Below, piece after piece: positions 48,673-59,201 of a stretch of 64,000 bases of DNA. Numbering within the stretch: position 1 is the stretch's first letter; every line of letters begins with the position of its first letter. The DNA is from Qipengyuania aestuarii (GTDB lineage: Bacteria; Pseudomonadota; Alphaproteobacteria; Sphingomonadales; Sphingomonadaceae). The position numbers and the translations under genes were made by a program. Location: the NCBI RefSeq assembly GCF_019711535.1, contig NZ_JAIGNP010000001.1:62001-126000 (forward strand), read 5' to 3'. The notes beneath the pieces are model-generated. The model was not told where the DNA came from. It saw only the letters and a list, made by a program, of their open reading frames with translations, and searched no databases.

Positions 48673-49112
48673 TACGACCACCTTACAGCTATCGGGAAGA
48701 CCCCGACGTTCCTCTATTCGACGATAGCCGCCCGCTCTTCATCTTCGACAATATCTGCGTGCTTTGTTCGGGAGGGGTGAACTTCCTGATGAAGCAGGAC
48801 CGCAAGGGCGCCATCGCCTTCACCAGCGCTCAGGGTCCGCTAGGTAGTGCGCTGTATCGCCATTACGAAATGGCCATCGATGAAACCTACCTCTTCCTTG
48901 CCGATGGCAGGGCTTACGGGATGAGCGAGGGGTATTTTCAGCTGGCCAAGAGGCTTGGCGGGATGTGGAGGCTTACCCTCGTCGCACGGCTTGTGCCGCG
49001 GCCACTGCGCGATGCGATCTATCGGATGATTGCTCGCAATCGCTACCGCTGGTTCGGCAAGACGCAGGCCTGCGCACAGCTCACGCCGGAACAACGCGCG
49101 CGTCTACTATGA
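48669..49112 (+). CDS. DCC family thiol-disulfide oxidoreductase-like protein
   Basis: 147 residues from a GTG overlapping the previous stop (GTGA). DCC family motif FIFDNICVLCSGGVNFL, where a CxxC lies after the conserved Asp, then later LVPRPLRDAIYRMIARNRYRW. Family function unknown, proposed redox role. Ends in ATGA overlap with the lipoprotein gene. Confidence 0.88.
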   Translation: MIRPPYSYREDPDVPLFDDSRPLFIFDNICVLCSGGVNFLMKQDRKGAIAFTSAQGPLGSALYRHYEMAIDETYLFLADGRAYGMSEGYFQLAKRLGGMWRLTLVARLVPRPLRDAIYRMIARNRYRWFGKTQACAQLTPEQRARLL

Positions 49113-49957
49113 AACGCGCCGTTGCCATCCTTGCGCTGCTAGCCACCGGCTGCGTTACCGTGCAGCGCTTGCCGGAAAGTGAAGGGTTTTACCGCAAACA
49201 GGTCGTCGCGGACGGAATCCCAATCCAGTCGAGCGAGCGGGTCCCTGACGAAGCGCTGCTCGCCGCGCGCGACATGACCCGGGGCATGCTGAGCAATCGT
49301 CCCGAGCTGGCCAACTGGCTTGCTGCCAACGACTACCGGGTGGCGATTATCGCCGAGCAAGAGGCGCTGCTCGATCTGCCGGACAAGGCAAACTGGACCA
49401 AGCCAGCGCGGGACGATCCGAGGCTGACGCGCTGCGAACTCAAGCATTATGATACCCGCATCGGTGCCATGAGCGACCGTGCCTATTGGGATGCGCGCGC
49501 CCGCGGCATTGGCGGGCCGCGCTCAGTCGGCTCGGAAGAGGATGTGCTGGGTCTGCCGACCACGCGCTACTGGGGCGAAACGATCTTCGTGCACGAGATG
49601 GCGCACAATATCCTTTTCGCCATCGAGGCTGTGGATCCGAAGCTGTATCGCGAAGTCGAGGAAGCCTACGCCAATGCGCTGGCGAGTGATCTGTGGCTCA
49701 ACGAATATGCGACCACGACCATCCAGGAATATTGGGCGGAAGGCACCCAGATCTGGTTCAATTCCAACCGTTTGGTTGTGGTCGAAGGGACGCGCATTTT
49801 AAACCATCCAGACCTGAAGGATTACGACCCTCAGCTCTACTCAGCACTGGCCAAGGCGTATGGGGCAAACCATCGTCTCAAGTCCGATCCCTTCTGGATG
49901 AGCGCCGCACGCGTGCCGCCTGGGCCAATCCCGAAGAATACCGCAGAGGAATGTTGA
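49109..49957 (+). CDS. Putative zinc metalloprotease lipoprotein
   Basis: 282 residues. Lipobox with Cys15 (ALLATGC). HExxH zinc motif in TIFVHEMAHNILF, followed about 45 residues later by WAEGTQIWFN that may supply a third ligand Glu. Mature part otherwise unknown. Third gene of the coupled trio saccharopine-dehydrogenase-like / DCC / lipoprotein. Function undetermined; cell-envelope location expected. Confidence 0.7.
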   Translation: MKRAVAILALLATGCVTVQRLPESEGFYRKQVVADGIPIQSSERVPDEALLAARDMTRGMLSNRPELANWLAANDYRVAIIAEQEALLDLPDKANWTKPARDDPRLTRCELKHYDTRIGAMSDRAYWDARARGIGGPRSVGSEEDVLGLPTTRYWGETIFVHEMAHNILFAIEAVDPKLYREVEEAYANALASDLWLNEYATTTIQEYWAEGTQIWFNSNRLVVVEGTRILNHPDLKDYDPQLYSALAKAYGANHRLKSDPFWMSAARVPPGPIPKNTAEEC

Positions 49958-50039
49958 GAGCCTCTTTGAGTTGTAACGGAACTTTTACAGCCAGCTTCTA
50001 GCGTTAAGTTGCGGATCAAAATCAGAAAGCGGGTGGAGC

Positions 50040-50636
50040 ATGAGTTTCGGCCGTAAGGGGCTGGCTCCGGGAGGGCGCCCGGCAAAACTAGACGGCTTGT
50101 CGCCGGCAGGCAGCGGTGGATTGAAAGGAGATCCCCTAGCTGGTCATGCGGTGCGCAAGTTCGACATAACGCCTAAACCGCTGACCATGTTTTTGTGCTT
50201 GATCCTCTTCGGTGCCGGTGCCCTCGTCATGGTCGAAAAGGTCCTCGACCCACGAGGAGTGGTCATCAATGGAATGATCACCCTGGGGCCGCTCGGAGCC
50301 GACTTGCTTTTCGGTCTTCTGGCTCTCTTTGCTGTCGCGGCGGCGTTCGCGGGTGGTCTGGAACTCGTGTCAGGCCTGACTTCCAAGACCTTTCTCACCC
50401 TCGACGGCAACGCAGTTGAAGGGAGGGGGAGCCCACTCTCGCGCAAATCCAGGCGCCTGTCCTATGCCTCGATTGTCGATGTCTCGCTCAGTAGGTACAA
50501 GGGTAATCATTTCGTGAAGATCGTGAGCGATAACGGCGAGAAAATTCGGATCGGGTCGGATAATTTCCGCTCCAAAGACGATTTCGCTGAATTTCTCGAT
50601 CTACTCGGAGACCGTATTGCGAGCGCGCGTCGTTAG
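50040..50636 (+). CDS. Two-helix membrane protein with PH-like C-terminal domain
   Basis: 198 residues. Gly/Pro-rich N-terminus, two hydrophobic helices (MFLCLILFGAGALVMVEKV; LLFGLLALFAVAAAFAGGL), then a beta-rich stretch (FLTLDGNAVEGRG, IVDVSLSRYKGNHFVKIVS, IRIGSDNFRSKDDFAEFLDL) reminiscent of bacterial PH domains. Family not recognised. Stop overlaps the convergent cyclophilin stop (TTAG). Confidence 0.65.
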   Translation: MSFGRKGLAPGGRPAKLDGLSPAGSGGLKGDPLAGHAVRKFDITPKPLTMFLCLILFGAGALVMVEKVLDPRGVVINGMITLGPLGADLLFGLLALFAVAAAFAGGLELVSGLTSKTFLTLDGNAVEGRGSPLSRKSRRLSYASIVDVSLSRYKGNHFVKIVSDNGEKIRIGSDNFRSKDDFAEFLDLLGDRIASARR

Positions 50637-51259
50637 TCTTCCGAAACTCGCCTGACATCGATTATCGTTACCGGTTGCGCCAGCATCTGACCTTTCATCC
50701 AGCCTTCGCCAGCCTCCGGATCGCGCGGCGAGGCGTGGATCGCACGGACGACATCCATCCCCTCGACGACATAACCGAAAACTGCATAGCCTGCGCGTAG
50801 GTTGGGATCTTCGCTGGCTGCATGGGCGTCCAAGCCGGTCTGATCCTTGATCATGATCGAAAAGTCGCCCGTCGCAGTACCGGGTTCGAGACGCGCCATC
50901 GAAAGTGCGCCATCGGTATGGGTCAGACCGGTCTGGTCGGTGGGCTCGTGCGCTATCCCGTCCAGAATGCGGTCCGGATCGTTCTGAGTCCCGCCCTGGA
51001 TCAAACCATTGGGCGGATCCCCCCAGTCGAGATGCATGGCGCGATAGAACACGGTGCCATCGAACCGATCTTCATCCACGTAACGGAGGAAATTGCGCGA
51101 GGTTAGCGGTGCCCGTTCGGTTTCCAGTGCCACCGTGATATCTCCAGCGGTGGTTTCCAGCATTACCAGCGTGGTTTCGTGGACCGTTTGGGGATCGGCG
51201 TCTTGTGCGGCCAGTGGGCTCGCAGCCAAAGCGGCCAGGGAGATGAACGTCCTGATCAT
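50633..51259 (-). CDS. Peptidyl-prolyl cis-trans isomerase, cyclophilin type
   Basis: 208 residues with signal peptide (FISLAALAASPLAAQ). Cyclophilin core: VMLETTAGDITVALETERAP, NFLRYVDEDRFDGTVFYRA, FSIMIKDQTGLDAHA and GYAVFGYVVEGMDVV. Periplasmic protein folding is the expected role. Single gene. Confidence 0.92.
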   Translation of the reverse strand: MIRTFISLAALAASPLAAQDADPQTVHETTLVMLETTAGDITVALETERAPLTSRNFLRYVDEDRFDGTVFYRAMHLDWGDPPNGLIQGGTQNDPDRILDGIAHEPTDQTGLTHTDGALSMARLEPGTATGDFSIMIKDQTGLDAHAASEDPNLRAGYAVFGYVVEGMDVVRAIHASPRDPEAGEGWMKGQMLAQPVTIIDVRRVSED

Positions 51260-51284
51260 TTGGCGATCCTAATCTGACCGAGCC

Positions 51285-51845
51285 TCAGATGATATCCGAA
51301 ATCAATCCGCGGCGTTTTGCTTCTTCTGAACCGATATACCAGTTGTCAGGCGCCTTATCCCGAATTTCCTCGAAGTCGACCTCGGATCCATCTGCCAGAG
51401 ACCTGAAGCCCGCTTCCTCGATGGCGATCGACTGGTCGATTTCGTTCAGCGCGGCTTTGAGCTGCGCGATGCAGCTGCGCAGCGGTCCGGAAAGGTTTAT
51501 AGTTTTGGCGATCTGGCGCTCGTGCACCAGCAATGTGGTGTCGCGCGTTAAGAAGCGGCATTCGACGGGGAAGCCCGCCATGAAAGTCGCTCCGGCGGAG
51601 TACACCGCGGCTTTGCCAAGGAAATATATCGTGCGCCCTGCTTCGCGCAGAAGGCGAATATCGTCCGCCATCGCCCGCGCGATTTCCGGGTTGCCGCCAA
51701 GGGTGGTTAGCGCAACGACCAGAGGCCCCTCTTTTGGCGCCGCGCTCAACTGATTACGGAATTCGGCATACATCGCCTCATCCACGCTGCCCATCAGGCG
51801 AAGCTGGGGGGCGGTCAGCACAGTCTGACGGTCCTGTTTTTCCAT
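51285..51845 (-). CDS. ClpP-like (S14/SppA-superfamily) serine protease
   Basis: 186 residues from the ATG at MEKQDRQTVL. ClpP-fold landmarks: ALTTLGGNPEIARAMADDI, nucleophile Ser in AAVYSAGATFMAGFP, and His in TTLLVHERQI; C-terminal EEAKRRGLISDII as in ClpP. No SppA-like membrane helix. It is shorter and more divergent than housekeeping ClpP and not next to clpX, so it is a paralogue; the hydrolase partner is unknown. Confidence 0.8.
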   Translation of the reverse strand: MEKQDRQTVLTAPQLRLMGSVDEAMYAEFRNQLSAAPKEGPLVVALTTLGGNPEIARAMADDIRLLREAGRTIYFLGKAAVYSAGATFMAGFPVECRFLTRDTTLLVHERQIAKTINLSGPLRSCIAQLKAALNEIDQSIAIEEAGFRSLADGSEVDFEEIRDKAPDNWYIGSEEAKRRGLISDII

Positions 51846-51975
51846 TCTGGTCTTTCCCTTTTGACCGGGGAGATGAACCCATCCAGTGGTTGAGAGACCA
51901 GCTTGTTCCGTAGAAATCCCGCCGCCAGCAGAACAGTTCAAGAAATTGTTGGAAGAATGACGTTCATTCGTGCTG

Positions 51976-52016
51976 AAAAAAAAGGGGCGCGGCCAGCTCG
52001 GACCACGCCCCTTTTT
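51976..52016 (-). terminator. Terminator after the YpfJ-like metallopeptidase gene
   Basis: On the reverse strand AAAAAGGGGCG pairs with CGCCCCTTTTTTTT, with a small internal GG/CC pairing. 21 nt past the stop at 52037. Confidence 0.88.
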
Positions 52017-52036
52017 GCTCCATTCCAAGGAGGCAC

Positions 52037-52891
52037 TTAGCCCATATTGGTATATTGGTCGCAAACGCTGTCATCGCCCCTGAGCCCGGCACGCAATGCC
52101 TCGCTGCGCTGGGCGCTGGTGCCGTGGGTGAAGTTTTCGGAGGAAACGCGGCCGCCGGTCAGGCGATCGTCGCCGATGGCTGCTGCTGCTTGCATGCCTT
52201 CCTCGATGTCGCCGGGCTCGATGAGATTGCGGTTCTTGCCAGCCCATACGCCGGCATAACAGTCGGCCTGCAACTCCATCCGGACCTGAAGCTGATTGGC
52301 CGCGCGCGGGTTCTGCTGCTGAGCGCTTGCTATCTGACCGGAAATGCCGGTGATCGTCTGGATGTGATGACCATATTCATGGGCGACCACATAATAGCGT
52401 GCGAAATCGCCGCGGTTGCCACTCATTTGAGCAAGTTGGTCGTAAAAATTAACGTCGATATAAATACGCTGGTCGGCGGGGCAGTAAAAGGGGCCCATAC
52501 CGACGGACCCTGTACCGCATCCTGTCTGGAACTGATTGGCGGTCGCGAAGCGCAATCCGGGTTGACGGAAGCGGTCGCCCAAGCCCTGTTCGCGGAAAAC
52601 CCGCGCCCAGGTGTCGTTGAGCGAGGTTAGTGCATTACAGGTCTCGGTGGCATAGGCGTTCGAGGAACAGATCGCCTGTTCATCTTCGTTCTGTGGAACT
52701 TGCTCCGCCGATCCTTGCTGGACACTTTCGACTGTGGCCGCAGTCTGCATGGGGTCCAATCCGAAGACGAAGTATCCCAGCGCTGCGAGGATGATCGTGC
52801 CGCAGCCGATGCCCCCGGCCTTGCCAACGCCGCCCCGACCACCGGTAGTTCCGACGTCGATCTTACTGGTATCGAATGGATTGAGCCGCAT
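52037..52891 (-). CDS. YpfJ-like neutral zinc metallopeptidase (KPN_02809 family)
   Basis: 284 residues from MRLNPFDTSKIDV. One membrane helix (IGCGTIILAALGYFVFG), then the exported domain: FYCPADQRIYIDVNFY, zinc motif VVAHEYGHHIQ, and RMELQADCYAGVWA with the third ligand Glu. C-terminal GTSAQRSEALRAGL. Function unknown; own terminator downstream. Confidence 0.92.
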   Translation of the reverse strand: MRLNPFDTSKIDVGTTGGRGGVGKAGGIGCGTIILAALGYFVFGLDPMQTAATVESVQQGSAEQVPQNEDEQAICSSNAYATETCNALTSLNDTWARVFREQGLGDRFRQPGLRFATANQFQTGCGTGSVGMGPFYCPADQRIYIDVNFYDQLAQMSGNRGDFARYYVVAHEYGHHIQTITGISGQIASAQQQNPRAANQLQVRMELQADCYAGVWAGKNRNLIEPGDIEEGMQAAAAIGDDRLTGGRVSSENFTHGTSAQRSEALRAGLRGDDSVCDQYTNMG

Positions 52892-52980
52892 GTGAGTCCC
52901 CTCTGTATTGGCCGCTTTACAGCGCGCTCCCTGTGCGCGATGGCCGTGACTGATTGTAGCCCCAACGCTCGGAGAGCAAA

Positions 52981-53736
52981 ATGTTTCTCGAAGGTAAGCG
53001 CGCACTAGTCACCGGATCGACCAGCGGCATCGGCCTCGCCATCGCCAGGGCCTTGGCCAGGGAGGGGGCCAGCATCGTCCTCAACGGCTTTGGCGATGAG
53101 AGCGAAATCGCAAAATTGTGCGAGGAACTGGGCGCCACACACTCCGGTTCCGATCTGACCGACGTAGCTCAGATCGAGGAGATGATGGCGGAGGCGGGCG
53201 GGGTGGACATTCTCGTCAACAATGCAGGTCTGCAGCATGTATCTCCGGTGGAAGAATTCCCAGTCGAGAAATGGGACACGATCATCGCGCTCAATCTCAC
53301 GGCTGCCTTCCATACCACGCGCCTTTCCGTCCCGGGAATGAAAGAGAAGGGCTGGGGGCGCATCATCAATACCGCCAGCGCGCATTCGAAAGCGGCCTCG
53401 CCCTACAAAAGCGCCTATATTTCGGCAAAGCATGGACTTGCCGGATTCACCAAGACGATCGCGCTCGAACTGGCCGAACACGGCATTACCGCGAACTGCA
53501 TCAGCCCCGGTTATGTCTGGACGCCGCTGGTGGAAAACCAGATACCGGACACGATGAAGGCCCGCGGGATGACGCGCGAGCAGGTGATGAACGACGTGCT
53601 GCTCGCCAAGCAACCGACGAAGAAGTTCGTCCAGCCCGAGGAACTCGGCGCGCTGGCTGTATTCCTTTGCCGTGACGAGGCGCAGAACGTGAACGGCGCG
53701 AACTGGAGCGTCGATGGCGGGTGGACGGCGGAGTGA
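52981..53736 (+). CDS. bdhA: D-3-hydroxybutyrate dehydrogenase
   Basis: 251 residues, SDR family. Interconverts 3-hydroxybutyrate and acetoacetate with NAD; part of polyhydroxybutyrate use. TGSTSGIGLAIARALA, IVLNGFGD, NNAGLQHVSPVEEFP, INTASAHSK, YISAKHGLAGF and C-terminal VDGGWTAE match this enzyme. Overlaps the next gene by GTGA. An alternative is a related SDR, but the NGFG and LQHV signatures are specific. Confidence 0.92.
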   Translation: MFLEGKRALVTGSTSGIGLAIARALAREGASIVLNGFGDESEIAKLCEELGATHSGSDLTDVAQIEEMMAEAGGVDILVNNAGLQHVSPVEEFPVEKWDTIIALNLTAAFHTTRLSVPGMKEKGWGRIINTASAHSKAASPYKSAYISAKHGLAGFTKTIALELAEHGITANCISPGYVWTPLVENQIPDTMKARGMTREQVMNDVLLAKQPTKKFVQPEELGALAVFLCRDEAQNVNGANWSVDGGWTAE

Positions 53737-54413
53737 ACACTATACGTCCGCTATTAATTGCATTTATTGCTTTGTTTTTGGAGGTTCCCACTTTCGCTTG
53801 TGCAATGGTGAAGCAGCAGGTTATCGAAGATATCAATCAAGCTGATTTCATAGTTTCTGCTAATGTGGAAAAATACGAGCTTGTTCAGCATCCCGAATAC
53901 AAGAATGCTGAGTTTGCTCTTTTTACAATCAAGATCGATCGCAGCTTCAAAGGCAATCTTGCAGGCATACAACACGTAAGATGGCACAATTCGACTTTCG
54001 GCTTGCCTCAAACTCGACCGAATCCCCAGCTCATCCTGCTAGCGGGCAATTTCTCAAGTGATTCAGATGAAGGCTTGCCTCAAATTTATCCTCTGCAGGT
54101 TTTTCAAATAAGTTGCTCCTCAGCGTTTATCTTTCCGTACGATCGCCAATACGAAGAACAGGTCTGGCGAGCCGTAAATGGCCTCATTTCATGGGATACG
54201 CTTGAGGATGCCCTGTATGCTGAGCCGGTTTTTAGTCCTGCAATATCAAGCGGTTCGACACCGACTGAATCGGTGATTGGTAGGGAAAACCAAAATGACG
54301 ACTATGAGAGTAATTTTGGGGGTGTTTTCTCGATACTTGCAGCAGTAATTTCTTCTGGTTTCTTTGCATATTTCGGTTTCCGTTTGTTTGGTCCGACGCG
54401 AAGGGACGCTTGA
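53733..54413 (+). CDS. AT-rich exported protein of unknown function with C-terminal membrane helix
   Basis: 226 residues from a GTG that overlaps the bdhA stop. Signal peptide (LLIAFIALFLEVPTFACA), an exported domain with CAMVKQQVIEDINQADFIVSA and FTIKIDRSFKGN that recall NTR-like beta-barrel domains, four cysteines or fewer, and a C-terminal helix (FSILAAVISSGFFAYFGF) ending in Arg-rich residues. Codon use is far richer in A/T than both neighbours, which suggests acquisition. Family not recognised. Confidence 0.65.
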   Translation: MNTIRPLLIAFIALFLEVPTFACAMVKQQVIEDINQADFIVSANVEKYELVQHPEYKNAEFALFTIKIDRSFKGNLAGIQHVRWHNSTFGLPQTRPNPQLILLAGNFSSDSDEGLPQIYPLQVFQISCSSAFIFPYDRQYEEQVWRAVNGLISWDTLEDALYAEPVFSPAISSGSTPTESVIGRENQNDDYESNFGGVFSILAAVISSGFFAYFGFRLFGPTRRDA

Positions 54414-55955
<1,542 letters not shown>

Positions 55956-55970
55956 TCTGGGAGGGGACGC

Positions 55971-57149
55971 ATGACCCCCGCTGCCCGTGTCCAGACCTCG
56001 ATAGAGTTGCTCGACACGATCATAGACGCCGCGCGCTCGAAAGGTGCGCCTGCCGACCGGATTCTGGCCGAGTGGTTTCGTGGCAATCGCTTCGCAGGAT
56101 CCAAGGACCGGCGCGCCATCCGCGAACTGGTCTATTCGGCTATCCGCGCCTGCGGGCCTGTTCCCGAAACCGGCCGTGCGGCGATGCTGCGGTTGGCCCA
56201 GACGGACGAGAGCCTGGCGCCGCTCTTCGACGGGTCCAATTACGGCCCGGCGCCCCTTGCTGAAGGCGAAATCGCTGCGCAGGGCGGTATTGCCCCGGAT
56301 TGGCTTGCCCGCCGACTTGCGGCCTCTGACATTACGGCTGACGAAGCCGAAGCCCTACTTGAGCGCGCACCGCTCGATCTGCGGGTCAACACTCTTAAGG
56401 CAGAGCGCGCCACGCTTTCGCTCCCGCTATCGGGCGAGCAGACAGCTGCGCCCCACGGCCTGCGCATTGAAGCGGGCACGCAGGTAGAGCAATGGCCTGA
56501 ATGGCGCGATGGCAAGGTGGAGGTTCAGGACACTGGCTCGCAGCTCGCCTGTCTTGCGGTTGGTGCAAAGCCCGGCGAAACCATCATCGATCTCTGCGCC
56601 GGGGGAGGGGGCAAGACCCTCGCGCTGGCAGCGGCGATGGACAACCTTGGCCACCTGATCGCGTCGGACACCGACCGCGGGCGTCTTTCACGCTTGCAGC
56701 CCCGCGCCGAGCGGGCAGGGGCCAGCATCATCGAGACGCGGCTACTCGACCCCAAGCGCGAGTTCGAAGCCTTGGCGGACCTCGAAGGCCAGGCGGATGC
56801 GATCATGGTGGATGCGCCATGTTCCGGCACCGGCACATGGCGGCGCAATCCAGAGGCGCGGTGGCGGTTGGACGAGCAGGAGCTTGCGCGGCTGACAGCT
56901 TTGCAGGCCGACCTGCTTGACCTCGCCGCCCGTCTGGTGAAGCCCGGTGGCCGGCTGATTTATGTCACCTGCTCCCTGCTCGATGAAGAGGGTGCGGACC
57001 AGTTTGCAGCCTTCCTCCAGAGGGCGCAGCGCTTCAGACAGCACGAGCTTTCGCTCCCCGCTGGCCGAGTACGCGGGAACGGCATCCGCTTATCACCGTA
57101 CCGTGAAGGCACGGATGGATTTTTCATCGCCTGTGCAGCTCGACCATGA
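55971..57149 (+). CDS. RsmB/NOP family 5-methylcytosine RNA methyltransferase
   Basis: 392 residues. N-terminal RNA-binding region, then SAM site IDLCAGGGGKTLALAAAMD, motif IV DAPCSGTGTWRRNPEARW and the catalytic cysteine motif YVTCSLLDEEG. Likely methylates cytosine in 16S rRNA or another RNA; not proven to be RsmB. Probably cotranscribed with guaB. Confidence 0.9.
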   Translation: MTPAARVQTSIELLDTIIDAARSKGAPADRILAEWFRGNRFAGSKDRRAIRELVYSAIRACGPVPETGRAAMLRLAQTDESLAPLFDGSNYGPAPLAEGEIAAQGGIAPDWLARRLAASDITADEAEALLERAPLDLRVNTLKAERATLSLPLSGEQTAAPHGLRIEAGTQVEQWPEWRDGKVEVQDTGSQLACLAVGAKPGETIIDLCAGGGGKTLALAAAMDNLGHLIASDTDRGRLSRLQPRAERAGASIIETRLLDPKREFEALADLEGQADAIMVDAPCSGTGTWRRNPEARWRLDEQELARLTALQADLLDLAARLVKPGGRLIYVTCSLLDEEGADQFAAFLQRAQRFRQHELSLPAGRVRGNGIRLSPYREGTDGFFIACAARP

Positions 57150-57210
57150 TAGTTCCGGGATTATGGTTAGCACCATTCCCCCCGCGCACAGATCGCTGAC
57201 GGAGACCATA

Positions 57211-57711
57211 ATGCGTTTTGCCCCCGCCGCCGCCGCCCTGTCACTGGCCTTCGCCATGACTGCCAGCGTTAGCTACGGGCAAATGCGCGACCCAGACCCG
57301 CGGGCCGGAATGCTTATCGCTCAGGGTGAAGCATCTCTCAACGCCGGTGACACGCAAGGTGCCATCGACGCCTTCGAAGCCGCGCTTGCCGTGGATCCGG
57401 GATATACGCCTATCTTCCTCCATTTGGGCGAAGCGGCGCGGGCCGACGAATTGCAGGGCAAGGCGATCCGTTACTATCGCGAGGCGCTGGACCGCGATCC
57501 GGGCAACCTCGCCGCCATTTCGGGCGAAGGTGCGGCGATGGCGGAAAAGGGCGCGCTGGAGAAGGCACGCCTCAACCTGGCGAAAGTCCAATCCCTCTGT
57601 GGTGAAAATTGCCCCGAAACGCGTGAGCTTGCCGCTGCCATTGCCGCAGGTCCGCATACGCAGGTTCTGACCGCAGAGGCGAATATCGAACCACAGCCGC
57701 AGCAAAACTGA
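57211..57711 (+). CDS. Periplasmic TPR-repeat protein
   Basis: 166 residues from the ATG behind GGAGA. Signal peptide (ALSLAFAMTASVSYG). Two to three TPRs: EASLNAGDTQGAIDAFEAAL, AAR...GKAIRYYREALDRDPG, AAMAEKGALEKARLNLAKV. A cysteine pair in QSLCGENCPE. Partner unknown. Single gene, or last of the guaB cluster. Confidence 0.85.
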   Translation: MRFAPAAAALSLAFAMTASVSYGQMRDPDPRAGMLIAQGEASLNAGDTQGAIDAFEAALAVDPGYTPIFLHLGEAARADELQGKAIRYYREALDRDPGNLAAISGEGAAMAEKGALEKARLNLAKVQSLCGENCPETRELAAAIAAGPHTQVLTAEANIEPQPQQN

Positions 57712-57780
57712 TTGCTGTTACAGCGCTGCGCACTGGGGCCGGTCCTCAGCGTGTGGCAATCCAAGCCGCGCTTGATTTGA

Positions 57781-58254
57781 TCAGATCAGCGCGCGAAACT
57801 CTTCCAGAACAGCGCGGTAGACCCGTTTCTTGAAAGGAACTATCAGGTCGGGCAGCTGCTCCGCATCGACCCATTTCCAGTCGCAAAATTCGGCCGGATC
57901 GTGCGCCTGAAGGTCGATATCGTCATCGGTGCCGGAGAACCGCGCCAGGAACCACACCTGCTCCTGTCCGCGATATTTTCCGCCCCACAGCTTGCCGATC
58001 AGTTCCTCGGGCAAATCGTACCGAATGGGCTCCTCGGTCTGACGGATCAGCGACACATGCGCTGCCTGCGCCCCGGTTTCCTCGGCCAGTTCACGCAGCG
58101 CCGCTTCCTTCAGATCTTCGCCTTCATCGACGCCGCCCTGGGGCATCTGCCACCAATCGCCTTCTTTATTGTCGATCCGGCGGCCGACGAAAACGCGCCC
58201 TTCGCTATTTACCAGCATTACGCCGACGCAGGGCCGGTAACCGAGTTCGCTCAC
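57781..58254 (-). CDS. rppH: RNA pyrophosphohydrolase (Nudix)
   Basis: 157 residues from the GTG that overlaps the esterase stop (GTGA). Removes pyrophosphate from mRNA 5' ends. YRPCVGVMLVNSEGRVFVGRR, WQMPQGGVDEGED, Nudix box GGVDEGEDLKEAALRELAEE, and KWGGKYRGQEQVWFLA-like core. The open frame upstream that would make a longer fusion runs antisense-shifted through the esterase and is not real. Confidence 0.95.
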   Translation of the reverse strand: MSELGYRPCVGVMLVNSEGRVFVGRRIDNKEGDWWQMPQGGVDEGEDLKEAALRELAEETGAQAAHVSLIRQTEEPIRYDLPEELIGKLWGGKYRGQEQVWFLARFSGTDDDIDLQAHDPAEFCDWKWVDAEQLPDLIVPFKKRVYRAVLEEFRALI

Positions 58255-59201
58255 TTGTAACGCTCCACCATCAGATGAACGGCATCGAGAAAGGCGTCGA
58301 GGTCCTGCTGGCCGCTCGGAATCGCTTTCCGCAATGTCGTGAAACCATGAATTATACCGGGGAATTCGAGATAGACCACCTCTGTCCCCTGCTGCACGAG
58401 ATGTGCGGCATACTCGCGCCCGGAATCGCGCAAGGGATCGAGGCCCGCCGTACACAGGACAGTCGGCGGCGTGCCAGAGCAATCGCCCACCATCGGGATG
58501 TTGCGCGGATCTGCGGGGTCGGCCCCATATTGCCGCGTGAACCAGCTCATCGTCGCGCCAGTCAGCAGGTAACCCTCGGCGAAATCGGCAAATGACCGGT
58601 GGTCCGCGATGTCGCTGGCAACCGGATAGATCGGCGCCTGCACGATGACCGGGACCTTGGCTGGCCGGCTGACCAGCTGGTTCGTCGTCACAATGGTGAG
58701 ATTGCCGCCTGCACTGTCGCCCGTGATAATCATACCCGTGATGTCCCGCCCGAGCGCTTCGGGCGAGGAGGCGAGCCAGCGCGCGGCGGCCTCGCAATCG
58801 TCGGGGGCGGCGGGGAAGGGATGCTCGGGCGCCAGACGGTAATCGACCGACACCACCGGCAGGTCGAGCTGGAATGCAATCTCGGTACACAGCGAATTGT
58901 AGACTTCCAGATCGCCGATCACGAAGCCGCCACCGTGAAGGAACAGCACGCAGGGGCCGGGATCGCGGCTTTCGCGCGTATCGTAAAAACGCAGCGGTAT
59001 GTCGCCCGCCGGTCCTGGGCAGGTCAGATCCTTTATCACGGTAACATCGCGCGGCGGCGCTTCGGCGAGCCCGCCCATGGCGCGCATCTGCTTGCGGCCC
59101 TCGGCCGCGCCCACGGCTTCCACGCCCTTTGCGTCCATCGCCTGCAGCATGGCGAGGAAGGTGCGAACATCGTCGCGTACGAAATGTTCGGTGTCGGGCA
59201 T
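58251..59201 (-). CDS. Alpha/beta hydrolase, hormone-sensitive-lipase type esterase
   Basis: 316 residues. Oxyanion motif LFLHGGGFVIGDL, nucleophile GDSAGGNLTIV, Asp in CTAGLDPLRDSGREYA, His in PGIIHGF. Substrate likely a short-chain ester. Coupled to rppH by a 4-nt overlap. Confidence 0.92.
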   Translation of the reverse strand: MPDTEHFVRDDVRTFLAMLQAMDAKGVEAVGAAEGRKQMRAMGGLAEAPPRDVTVIKDLTCPGPAGDIPLRFYDTRESRDPGPCVLFLHGGGFVIGDLEVYNSLCTEIAFQLDLPVVSVDYRLAPEHPFPAAPDDCEAAARWLASSPEALGRDITGMIITGDSAGGNLTIVTTNQLVSRPAKVPVIVQAPIYPVASDIADHRSFADFAEGYLLTGATMSWFTRQYGADPADPRNIPMVGDCSGTPPTVLCTAGLDPLRDSGREYAAHLVQQGTEVVYLEFPGIIHGFTTLRKAIPSGQQDLDAFLDAVHLMVERYK

